This document shows positions 35,001-47,000 of a DNA stretch of 64,000 nucleotides, in pieces. The stretch's first letter is position 1; the number at the start of each line of letters is the position of its first letter. The stretch is from Elephas maximus indicus (lineage: Eukaryota; Chordata; Mammalia; Proboscidea; Elephantidae). Below the pieces are notes generated by a model. That model was not told where the DNA came from. It saw only the letters and a program-made list of their open reading frames with translations, and ran no database searches. The DNA lies in assembly GCF_024166365.1 (NCBI RefSeq), contig NC_064836.1, positions 36,190,833 through 36,254,832 of the forward strand, in the 5' to 3' direction. Made by a program: the position numbers and the translations under genes.

Positions 35001-38000
35001 CTGGGCCTGGTGTACACATGCCTTCTCGCAGCTATTCAACCAAACACTAATCTAAGTATGGTGAGAAGAAATTTTGGAGATATAATTAATGTCCCAAATC
35101 CACTGACCTTAAGATAGGGACATTACACAGATGGTTCTGCCCTAATCACATAAGCGATTTAAAAGCAGAGAGTTTTCTCTGGCTATTCGCAGAAGGTAAA
35201 GTCAGAGTTTTTAGTCCCAAAAATGACTCAACTGTCTTTGTTAGACTGAAGATGGAGGGGGCTAAGTGGCAAGGAAGGTAGGAAGCCTCATGGAGTTGGG
35301 AGAGTGGCCCCCAGGCTGACAGCCAGCATGGAAATGGGAACCTTAGTCCTATAACCACAAGGAAATAAATTCTGCTAACAAGGACAAGCTTCGAAATGTA
35401 ATCTCCCCCAGAGCCTCCAGAAGAGAATTTAGCCTAATCTATGTGTGGTAATACCTTGTGACATCTTTCAGCCTTGTAACACCCTGAGTAGAAAACTTAT
35501 TCAGATCCACAGAACTGTGATCTAATAAATGGGTGTTGTTTTAAGTCACCAAGTTTGTGATAATTTGTTAGCAGCAATAGAAAACTAATATACTGGCCAA
35601 ATCTCCTGGGGGGTTCTCTCTCTCTCTCTTTCTTTTTAAATTATACTTTGGATGAAGGTTTACACAGCAAACTAGTTTCTCCATTAAACTATTAATACAC
35701 ATATTGTTTTGTGATGTTGGTTGCCAACCCCACGACATGTCAACACTCTCTCCTTCTAGACCTTGGGCTCCCCCTTACCAGCTTTCCTGTCCCCTCTTGC
35801 CTTCTTGTCCTTGCCCCCAAGCTGGTATGCCCATTTAGTGTCATTTTGTTTTATGGGCCTGTCTAATCTTTGGCTGAAGGGTGAACCTCAGGAGTGACTT
35901 CATTACTGAGCTATAAGGGTGTCCCTGAGACATATTCTTGGGGTTTCTCCAATCTCTGTCAGAGCAGTACTGCAGGATTCACTTGGTTAGAGTTCTTCTA
36001 TACTAGCATGTTCCAGAAAGAGCCTAGAGGACATTTAAAAAAAAAGGAAGAGGAATTATTTTATTCCCTTTGCTTGATACCTTATACTAATACTAGATGA
36101 AGGAGAAGTGGTCACTTGCCTTCACTAGATTGTCATCCTGAGTCTTTAATATCTATCAATGATTCCCATACTCACTAAACATAGGTCAGTAGTTGTGCAA
36201 GGGAGCACTGACTTTGGCATTAACTCCATCTGAGTCCAACTACTGGTTCAGAAATTTACCAGCTGTGCAGCCTTGGGAAAAACCATTCAACTTCTATTTC
36301 CTCATCTATAACAATCAGGTTGGCAGCAAGGATTAAATGACATATGTGAAAGGGCCTAACACATACGGCTACACCATAAATGCTAATTTCCTTTTTTTGA
36401 CCAATAATTCCCAATCCTTCCTACCATTATTATTATTTTATTGCTTTTCTATGTCTCGTGTGATCCCATTTTATACAGTTAGAGAAAGACTAGATACCAT
36501 TATTATTATTTTATTGCTTTTCTATGTCTCATGTGATCCCATTTTATATGGTTAGAGAAAGACTACATATGATAAAAACTATTGCAAAATGAACTCTTGG
36601 GGCAATGCTCCTATGTGCAGTGAAGGACCATCAGGAATTCCCTAGATCTTAAAAGAAGAGAGATTTTTGTGATAATGAATTCACAGAGGAAAAGTTTTAG
36701 TTGCCTATGAGGAAATGGGAAGAAATAGCCAGGACTTGCAGGAAGGGTGGCATTTGTGGTTTCTGTGACTGGTTGTAACAGTCACAGGTCAAGATAACAG
36801 CACCTCACTGGCTCCCAGGGCTGGGGTTGTGGAGATGGGATGGATGACAGTAGTCACACACACACACATGCATATCACCTAATACTTCCAGAGTGATTGT
36901 ATCCTCTTCCAAGTTCTGGCCTTGTTCAGTTGGGGCACTAACTTCGCAGCGATATTGCCCAGCATCACTTCTTGTAACATTTCTGATCCGTATACTGAAG
37001 TCGATCATCTCAGCTCGATTTTTAAAATCACCTTTTAGGAAAAGAAAATGATGTTAATAATAATGTGAGTAACTTATATGCAACATTTTTCTCAAGTCAC
37101 TTCGTTCAGTGAACAAAAGCATTTATTTTCCTATTAAAAAACTTAATTTTAAAAATATAAATTCTACATGGATGCTTCTATTTTAACTTTCCCTTTTTCT
37201 TTTGAATAGCATGCTGTTCAAAAAAGAATTCATTTCCATATTTTCTTTCTAAAGAATTTGGCCTTCATTTCTGCCTCACTTCCTCTTTCTAGGACCCTTG
37301 TAAAAACAGTATTGTCTTCATTTGCTAACTCAGAACTGAAACCACCCCTGAAGCCCACTTCTCAGACAAAGATTAGACAGGCCTATAAAACAAACAATAA
37401 TACATGTGAGGAACGTGCTTCTTAGTTCAAATACACGAGACCAAATGGGTAACTCCTGCCCTAAAGCAAGATGAGAAGACAGGAACGGACAGGAACTGGA
37501 TGAATGGACACAGGGATCACAGGGTAAAAAGGGAGAGTGTGCTGTCACATTGGGGACTGCAACCAATATCACAAAACAATATGTGTATAATTTTTTAATG
37601 AGAAATTAACTTCAGCTGTAAATTTTCACCTAAAGCACAATTAGAAAAAAAATTCTTGTCTTCGAAGGATACGGGAGAGATTGGTTTAATCTGCTAGAAC
37701 AGTAACTTCATGTGTGACGGCCCACATAACACTGCTATAGAAGAAAAGGTGAGGGGTCTTAAAGACGTTCTTTGGTGATTTTAATACATACGGTGATGTG
37801 TACTGAACTACAGTAGTATGTTGTAAAGTGCTGCTGCCATTATTGGCAACTGTAGAAAATTCCAGTGAAGATGGTTGTATTTTTAGCACCTGGTAACCTG
37901 TAACCTTGTCTTGACAGATAAAAACCAGAGGGATATTTTAAATTTACTAGGAGTCTTTAATGTTTTCACTGGTTGAAGTCTTTAAAATTAAACATAGTAT

Positions 38001-41000
38001 TTTAAAGTAACAATATGTTTATTATAATTTGGAAATTGTATTTTTAACATTAAGACTTTTTTTTTTAATGTGGATGATTTCAAGCACACACAAAATTAAA
38101 GAGCATAATAAAGTAAACCCCAACATTACCTAGCTGTAACACCATCTATCACCCAGCTGTAACAATAATCAACTGATGGCTTGTCTTATTTCGCCTCCAC
38201 TCCTAACCACTGAACTATTTGGACGCAAATCTAAGACAGTATTTTATCCACTGTTACCAACGTTTTAAATGAAAAGTTCATGACAAATTCAACAGGAAGA
38301 ATAGAAGTGGAAAAAATGTATAACAACTTTTTAAAAAAGCACTTGATGACAGTAGTTGTAATTATCTTCCTGTAAGTCTTTTTTTTTTTAAGTCTTAACT
38401 ACCTAAGCTTCTCAGTGATGGCATAGGTTTCTAGAAGGAAGTATGGAAGGAGGCTAAATTATTACTACTGAGCAGCACCCCTCCTCCCCTGCTCCACACC
38501 ATCTTTTCTTTCTTTCTCTCAAGAATTTAATCTACTGGGCCAGAAAGAACGATGATATCTTGTATCCTCTGGGACTGAGCTGAGAAATGGAAGGTCTAGG
38601 AACTCAATGGGGTTCACTTATTTCTGACCTATGTCCTCTATTTCTGTGGCTGTTGAGTTTTAGGTCTAAGTCACTGTTGGTTTCATCTCACACTTACAAA
38701 AACACATTTTTAGTAATCAGCCATGTTCTGTTCTCATTTGTAAATTAAAGGATCCAGCTGTACTCAGTGTTCTCTTGTTCCCTCCTCATCAATTCTACAA
38801 TGTCTTACCTTGAAGAGTCTGTTGATAGTAGACAAAGGTGACACTCCGCCCGAGTTTCTTCCACTCTAATCGTGATGGCAGTGTCTTCTTTGGGTATTTG
38901 CAGGCTAAAAGAGCCTCTGGAAACAACAACAAAAACACTTATTTTCTAATTGTCCCTGTGAATTTACATTTCATTTAAGTAGGTAATATTTTTTTTTTTT
39001 TTACTTCCTAAGTTTACCCCTTCATACTTTCTATTCATTCACTTATAGATTACCTCAATAGGTACCACGTTGGCTGAACCCCAGATGAACTGGAAGGATT
39101 ATAGCTCTTCCACACAATAACAGGTGACACTATGCTACTTGCCCTACTTCTCCCAGCCTGACTTTCCATCTGTAAAATGGGATAGTACCTCATAGAGTTG
39201 TTGTAAGTCTGAAAACACAATAATAATATTGTTGTATTATTGTAATATTATTGTAATAACAGGAAGTCCTTAACAAATGGTGGCTATGGTTATTTATCTT
39301 ATTATTCCCAGTCTCAGTCTTCAAGGAGTTCACAGTTTTGCAGAATAGGCAGATAAGATCCTATAATCTCAGTCCAATGTGATGGATGCCAGGATGGAGG
39401 TAAGCAGAAGGTGCTTTACACTTAGTGCCTACCAAAGGTCCACCCCAGGCCATGCTGTGAAACCCAGAGAAGCTCCCCCAACATGCTACTTTCCCACTCA
39501 GATCCCTTCATTGTCAACCCTCTCTTTTGTTGTTGTTTTTAGCTGCCGTGGAGTCGGCCCCGACTCGTGGTGATCCCATGCACAACAGAACGAAAGGCTG
39601 CCCACTCCTGTGCCATCCTCATGATCAGTTGTGGATTGGGCCATTATGACCCATAGGGTTTTCACTGGCTTATTTTCAGAAGTAGATCGCTAGGCCTTTC
39701 TTCCTTGTCTGCCTTAATCTGGAAGATCCACCGAAACCTGTTCAGCATCATAGCAACATGCAAACCACCACTGACAGATAGTTAGTAGCTACACATGAGA
39801 TGCATTGGCCAGGAATCAAACCTGGGTCTCCCCCATGGAAGTCAAGAATTCTACCACTAAGCCACCAATGCCCCCATCAACCCTCTCTCCAAAAAAACCA
39901 AACCCGTTGCCATCGAGTCGATTCCGACGCATAGTGACCTATAGGAGAGAGTAGAACTGTCCCATAGGGTTTCTAAGGAGCAGCTGGTGGATTCAAACTG
40001 CCAATGTTTTGGTTAACAGCTGAGTGCTTAACCACTGTGCCACCAGGGCTCCAGACCCTCTCTATGGATACATTAATACAAACCTAATATGATCTTCTAA
40101 TAAACTTGATACTTATGAAATGATTGCCTACAACCTTACCTTGGTCCAGATAAATTGTTAAAAGATTTAATTTTGGCATCGAGCTTAACCAAATCAATGT
40201 AGCTAGTTCACTAAGGTCACTTTCTTACAGGAAATTTACTGCAGTTGCGTCATTAAAGAATTTCTGGAATCTTCAGAGGAACCCTCACTTTTGACTGTCC
40301 GAGCAAGATGGCTGAAGGGGGGAAACCCGGTGCCAGGAACAGCTTTGAATTGCCAATGGACACTCTGGTTTCAGACAGTCTATCTAGAGTGTCAACTTCA
40401 TATTTCTGAGATTTTCTCTTCCCCTCATAATACAAATAGTTTGATCTAAAGAGCAAACTGTGAAATGGCTGCTTAATTTCCTTCTACCACAATAGGGGAT
40501 TTTTTCTTAAGAATCATCTAAGGAAATTGTCTTTAAAAGGCCTGCAATGATTTATAATTCAGATCAGACACAGGATCTTTGGCTAGAAGATGAATTATCT
40601 TAAAATCCTTTCCATACCTCTAATGTTGATGTTAAGTAAATTGAATGCCATTTTTGAAAAGAATGCAGGCTATTACATAATACACCAAATGAGAGAGCAA
40701 TATTTATAATATTATCCCTGGTTTTCTTTAAAAACACACACACACACACACACATAGGCTTGGGCAAAAAGCCTGGAAGAATATATACATGAAAATATTA
40801 ACTCCGTGGTGATTTCTGTGTGATAGGATAAGACTGTTTTTTTTTTTGGTCATGTATAGTTTCCATTTTTTTTTTTTTAGTTCCACATGTATTGCTAGAA
40901 ATATAGAAATAAAATAAAAGCTAGTGTAAAATAGAAGAGAGAAAAGGCAAGGTAAAAAAAACATTTTTTTTTCAAAGATGCCTAAAATCTTTTAGGCAGA

Positions 41001-44000
41001 TTTTACATTAAAAAGGACACATCCTTTTACAGACATGTTTACAACTCTGCTACAAAGACAAATGTGTGCTGAGGGACTTGTCTGAGGAAACAGAGTTGCG
41101 CTCTGTTTATTAAAGAGAATGGGCGGTGACTTTCCGGAGTCTTGAGTTTTAGATAGGTTTCCTTCCCGTATTTTGTTGAGTTTCCAACAATTAAACACAC
41201 ACCCACACCCCGATTCATTTTTAGCTCATTCTCCATGTCTTAGTCTTAGGTCTTAGGAATAATTTCATACTCAACTAATCACATGGTTTATATATTTAAC
41301 TAGACACACGTACACAGACATACATCCGCCTGTCTGTGAATTCCTCCTGATTTCCATCCTCAAATCTGCAGAAGGTTTATGAGAAAGTGTAACCAATAAT
41401 CTTCCTAAGCCACGTTTGATTCCACAGCAGCCGTGCTCTCTTGGACCATGCAAATTGTGGAGAAATGGTCTATCCAATTCTTCCAAAATGTGCTGAGCCC
41501 TTTCTGGGTACCAAATGGCACTCTTGGGAAATATCAGTGAACAAAACAAAGCTCGCTACCCTTTTAGATCTTATAACCTGGCAGGGGTGACAGGCAAAGG
41601 AGAAGCAGAATAAAATAAGTTAAACAGTATGTTAGAAGGTGGTAAGTGCTATGAAAACAAAGAAAAGAACAGAGTACAAGGAGATTTGAGCATGCTGGGG
41701 AGGGCTGCAGGGGTATGACTTTTAAAATTAAGTAGTCAGAGAACTCTTCATTTAGAAGGTGACATTTGAACAAAGATTTATAAGAGGGAAGGGATGTGCC
41801 ATGTCCTTCTCCGGAAAAGAGTGTTCCAGGCAGAGGACCAGCCAGTGACTAGACCCTACACTGGGGCAGCGAGAAAGTCCGTGCAGATGAGTCAGGGGCA
41901 GGACGGGAGAGATGCTGAAGTTGGACATTTTAAGGATTTTGACGTTTAAGGATTTTAAGCTGAGAAATGATGTGGTTTGATATATGTTTTAAAGGATCAC
42001 TCTTATGCTGACAATAAATTACAAGGGGGCAAGGAGGTTAGTTAAGAAGTTATTGCAGTAATCTGGGCAAGAGATAATGGTAGCACAGACCAAGATGGTA
42101 GTAGTGGGAAAAATGGTCAGATTCTGAGTATAATTTGTCAATTTAAATATCAGGCCAATAGGATTTACTGATGGAATTGATGTGAGGTGGGAAGTAGGAT
42201 CAGATATATGTGTGTGTGTAAATACATGCATGTATGTATGTATATAATTTATTTTCATATTTCTAGGAATATGTGTGGAACTTACATATAGAAACTATAC
42301 ACAACAAGAGGGAAGAAATCATAACTCTATCATACAGAAATCATCAGCTAGTTAACATTTTCATACATATACTTCCAGGCTTTTTGCCCATACCTATGTG
42401 TATATTTTTAAGAAAATCTGGGATATAATTACAAATTTTACTCTCTGTCTGTCTCTCTCTCCAAGCACACACATACATGCATATATTTTTTCTTTTACTT
42501 TTAAGGTAGGAGAAATAGTAGTATGTCTACATGCTGATGGCAAATCTCCAGTAGAACTTAAACAATACAGGAGAGTGAAGAACGGCCGAAGCAATGTCCT
42601 GATGTAGACAAGAAGGGAAGAGACTTATGCCCAAGAGAAAGGACTGACTTGAGATGGAAACATGGGATTGAATTTCATCTACAGTCACAAGCAGGAAGGT
42701 TGAGTACATGGCGCAGATTTGGTGGTGGGTGGATGGAGCAGGAAGTCATCGGAATTTCCCTTATTTGCTTTAATCTTCTCAGGAAAGCAAAATCATCAGC
42801 TGAGGGAGAATGGGGGGAGGTTTGTGAGTTTGATGACAGGATGAACTATTTGTCCCAGAGAGTGGGTCAGTGAATGGATAAGTGCTGCACGTTGTAGCTG
42901 CAGGGCAGCATTAAGGATCCTGTAGAGATTTGTGGTTATGAATTTGAAGGGAAAACAGTAAAGATGGTTGCATATTTTTCTCAAGCCACATCCAGCTGTA
43001 TGGGTGCAGGTGCAAAGCAGGTGAAGGGTTATTTGGATTGTGGTTTGCCCAGTGAGAAAGGGGCAAGAGAATTGGGGTATATGCAAAGGGATGACTATAA
43101 CAACTGACCAAAGAATTTCTGCTATATAAGAAGGAGAGAGGGGACGTTAACTGGGTGTTGAGTAACAGAGGACGTTAAGGGGCAGGGCGAGAAAAGTTGC
43201 TAAGAGCAATGGATTGGAAGTCCATGAGGGATTAAAAAATTATTGGAGTTGGGTACTAGAGGGAATGAGCCAGAGTGACATGGAGGTTACTGGCACAGTG
43301 AAATAGTGAAACTGAGATTTGTAGGGCATTTGAAGATACTGGCAAATGTAAGCTGTAAGATATGACAGTGGGAGAGAATGACGGAAGTCGAGAACTAGCT
43401 CACTGGAGGAAAGGTACGTCAACCTTTCCACTTGGAAATCATGAGTTTCTACCTTAGATGACATTTTCAATCTTCGTTCTTATTTCTTTCTGGATACTAT
43501 CAGTGAATAAAGCACTAGTTCTCTAACTCTGATAACATGAGCATCCCCGGGAGGGTCCTGCCCCCAGGGTTAATAATTCAGTAGGTCTGCGGTGGGACTG
43601 AAGATGGCAAGACTTTGGCTTGCTTACTTTGGACATGTTGTCAGGAAAAACCAGTCTGTAGAAATGGACATCATGTTTAGTAGAGGGTCAGCAAGAACAA
43701 GGGAAACCCTCAATAAGATATATTGATACAAGAGCCCCACCAGTCCAACAATGGACTCAAGCATACCAAGGATCAAGAAGATGGCACAGGACCAGGCAAT
43801 GTTTTGTTGTTATACATCAAGCCGCCAGGAGGTGGCACTAACTCAGTGGCAACTAACAACAACAACAATTTTTTATTTATTTTTCTGCTTACTAAGGGGT
43901 TCCCTTTGAGACCAGGATATATTTATGTAGTATACATGATCAATCCTTCAAGTCCCTAGAATCAAAATGCTGACACATGCAAAGGGATGATTATAACAAC

Positions 44001-47000
44001 TGACCAAAGAATTTCTGCTATATAAGAAAGTGAGAGAGGGCATTAAAGGGGGGTTGGGGGTGTGAGACAGGACATTAACAGGGCGCGGAGTGAGAAAGGA
44101 TGTTAATGCGGGGGCGGAAAAGTTGCTACCACGCGGTGGGTACATGTAGCGGGAAGTCATCGGAATTTCCCTTATTTGCTTCAATCTTCTCAGGAAAGCA
44201 AAGTCATCTGCTGAGAGAGAATGGGGGGAGGTTTGTGAGTTCGATGACAGGATGAACTATTTGTCCCGAAGAGTGGGTCAGTGAACGGACAAGGGCTGCA
44301 TGTTCTAACACACATGTGCAATGCACATGCATGGTTTCCAGGAAAGAGCTGGTGCCCAAAACAGACTATTTAGAGACTAGCACCAGCTTTGGTGCCTGCA
44401 GTCGTCGTTTTACAGTGGCCGTTATTTTAACCTTAACACAGAATCAGTAATTTGGTGGGCCAGTGGTGGAAGCAGCAGAGTTAGCTTAATGCTACACACG
44501 GGCTGAAAGACAGCAGTGGTTAAGCTTCAAGGATCTGTTGAAATTTCTGGACTATTTTTTTTTTTTAGCCTCACAAGGAGAATTCTACCGCCTTTCCATG
44601 CAGGACACCAGGTTCACTTGACGGCCAGTGCACCTCAAGGAATGCTAAGGATTGCTGGGAGCCATCAGAAGGTAGGAAGAGGCAAGGAAGGATTCCCCTG
44701 GAGCCTTCAGAGGGAGCAGGGCACTGCCAACACCTTGATTTTGGACTTCTAGTCTCTAGAACTGTGATGGAATGAACTTCTGTTGTTTTAAGCCACTTGG
44801 TTTGTGGCATTTTGTTACTGTAGCCCTAGAAAACTAATACAGACACTAAAATATTGGCATCATGGGGTCCACATCTGAGAATAAAGAACCAAGTGAACCT
44901 GGGCGCTAACTACCATGGACTATCCTCACCTTTCAGCCAAAATCCAGCACTCATTATCTGCATCATTTTCTGTATCTAGCCCTTGGGGTTATTATGTCAT
45001 AATATGGTAGTTTAAAGCACGGGCTTTGGAGTGAGACCTCTGCTATCGGTTACACCGATGACATCCTTGGGTGGCTCAGTTAACGCTTGACTGCTTAAGC
45101 AAAAGGTTGGTGGCCTGAGTCCACCCACAGGCACCTGGAAAGAAAGGCCTGGTGATCTACTTCTGAAAAATCAGCCATTAAAAACCCTACGAGGCACAGT
45201 TCTACTCTGATACACATGGGGTTGCAGTGAGTCGGAATCAACTCAGTGGCTACTAGTTACATACCATCACGTGCTGTCGAGTTGACTCCAACTCATAGAG
45301 CCCCTAAGGACAGAGCAGAACTGCCCCATGGGGTTTCCTAGGCGGTTATCTTTATGGCAGCAGATTGCCAGGTCTTTTCTCCTGCAGAGTGGCTGGTGGG
45401 TTTGAACCACTTACCTTTCAATTAGCAGCTGAGCACTTAACCTATGTGCTACCAGGACTCCTTGGTTATATACTAGGTGTGTGACATTGGGCAAGCTATT
45501 TAACTTTTTTGAGCACTACAGCCACATCTGTACAACAAGAAAAATAACACCAATAGTCTCACAAACTTGTTGTAAGGATGAAATGAGATAATGCATTTGC
45601 ACACTTGGTTAACACTGTACTTTGCATTCAGTACATGTTCCCTAAATGGTCATTACTACTTTCACCCATGAGGACTTTCTCTTTAGTTGTAGTTGTAAGC
45701 TTGCTGTCATGAACTGAATTATGTCTCCCCCAAAAATGTGTGTATCTATTTGCCTGGGCCATGATTCCCAGTATTGTGTGACTGTCCTCCATTTTGTCAT
45801 TGTAATTTTATGTTAAAGAGGATTAGGATGGGTTCTTAACAACCTTATCCAGGTCACACTCCTGATCCATTGTAAAGGGAGTTTCCCTGGGGTGTCGCCA
45901 CAGGCATCACCTTTTATCTCTCAAGAGATAAAAAGGAAAGGGAAGCAAGCAGAGAGTGGGGGACCTCATACCACCAAGAAAGAAGCACCATGTGTCCTTT
46001 AGACCAGGGGTTCCTGTGCGGAGAAGCTCCTAGTCTAGGGGAAGACTGACAAGAAAGACCTTCCTCCAGAGCACACAGAGAGAGAAAGCCTTCCTCTGGA
46101 GCTGATGCCCTGAATTTGGACTTCTAGCCCCCTAGGAAAAAAAATAAATTTCTCTTTGTGAAAGCCATCCACTTATGGTATTTCTGTTATAGCAGCACTA
46201 GATGACTAAAACACTTGCCTTAACATGATAAAAATCCATACTTTATGTTGTCATCATCATCACAAATTTTAAAATCACTCAAATTTGAACTAAGATATTA
46301 TCTCTGTTGAGGGCAACAAAGAAGATAATACACACTCGAGTCATATTTTCTCAAAACAAGGCACATGAAAGCAGAAAAATGTACCAGACTCTTTTTTTAA
46401 GATGATTATTTCATTGCCAAAAAAATCTGTTTCATTTGGACTGAGAAAAGTTAATACTTTGTTTAGAAAAAGCACCAACAGCAACACGTCACAATATTAT
46501 CACTTTCAGGAATCATGTCAATAGAATCGTTCCGAAGTTTAATTTTTTCTGTGCTGCTATCTTTTGATTTTATTCTCTGTGTGCAAGGTGAAAATCGCCA
46601 TATTTTACATAATGCAAAAAGAGAATTCACGCTACCTGATAGCTCTAAAAAATGACCAGAAATTACTTCTGTAGAGAATGTTTACATTGCTTTTAAACTC
46701 TGACTTAGAGCTTCCTGGGTTGGACATTCTGTATAAGGCTGCTCATGCCATTTACCAGCCTGTAGAGCTCCCCTGACGCCAAGCTCACCCTGCTTTTGGC
46801 GCCACTCTGGGGAGTGACACAGAACAGAAGCAACGAACAGAAGGAATTGATTCACTATGTCTTGATCTTAGAGAGACAAAAGACAAAAAACTGAAGGAGC
46901 TGTGTGGAACCATATATACGCAAATCATAAAATATTACAGACTGTCAGTCAAATAAAGTTACTGCATGAAATATCCTAAAATCAAAATGCACAGGAAGAT

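Larger units (their letters stand above)
45003..45655 (+). repeat. MIR SINE split by two AfroSINEs
   Basis: Left piece 45003-45055 ('gtttaaagcacgggctttgg') and right piece 45465-45655 ('gtgtgacattgggcaagcta', 'gatgaaatgagataatgcat') are one MIR separated by an inverted AfroSINE pair. Confidence 0.87.

Noticed and set aside
42019..43470. Multiple short open frames in the 42-43.5 kb region
   Set aside because: They fall in L2 and the unclassified repeat, without coding signals.
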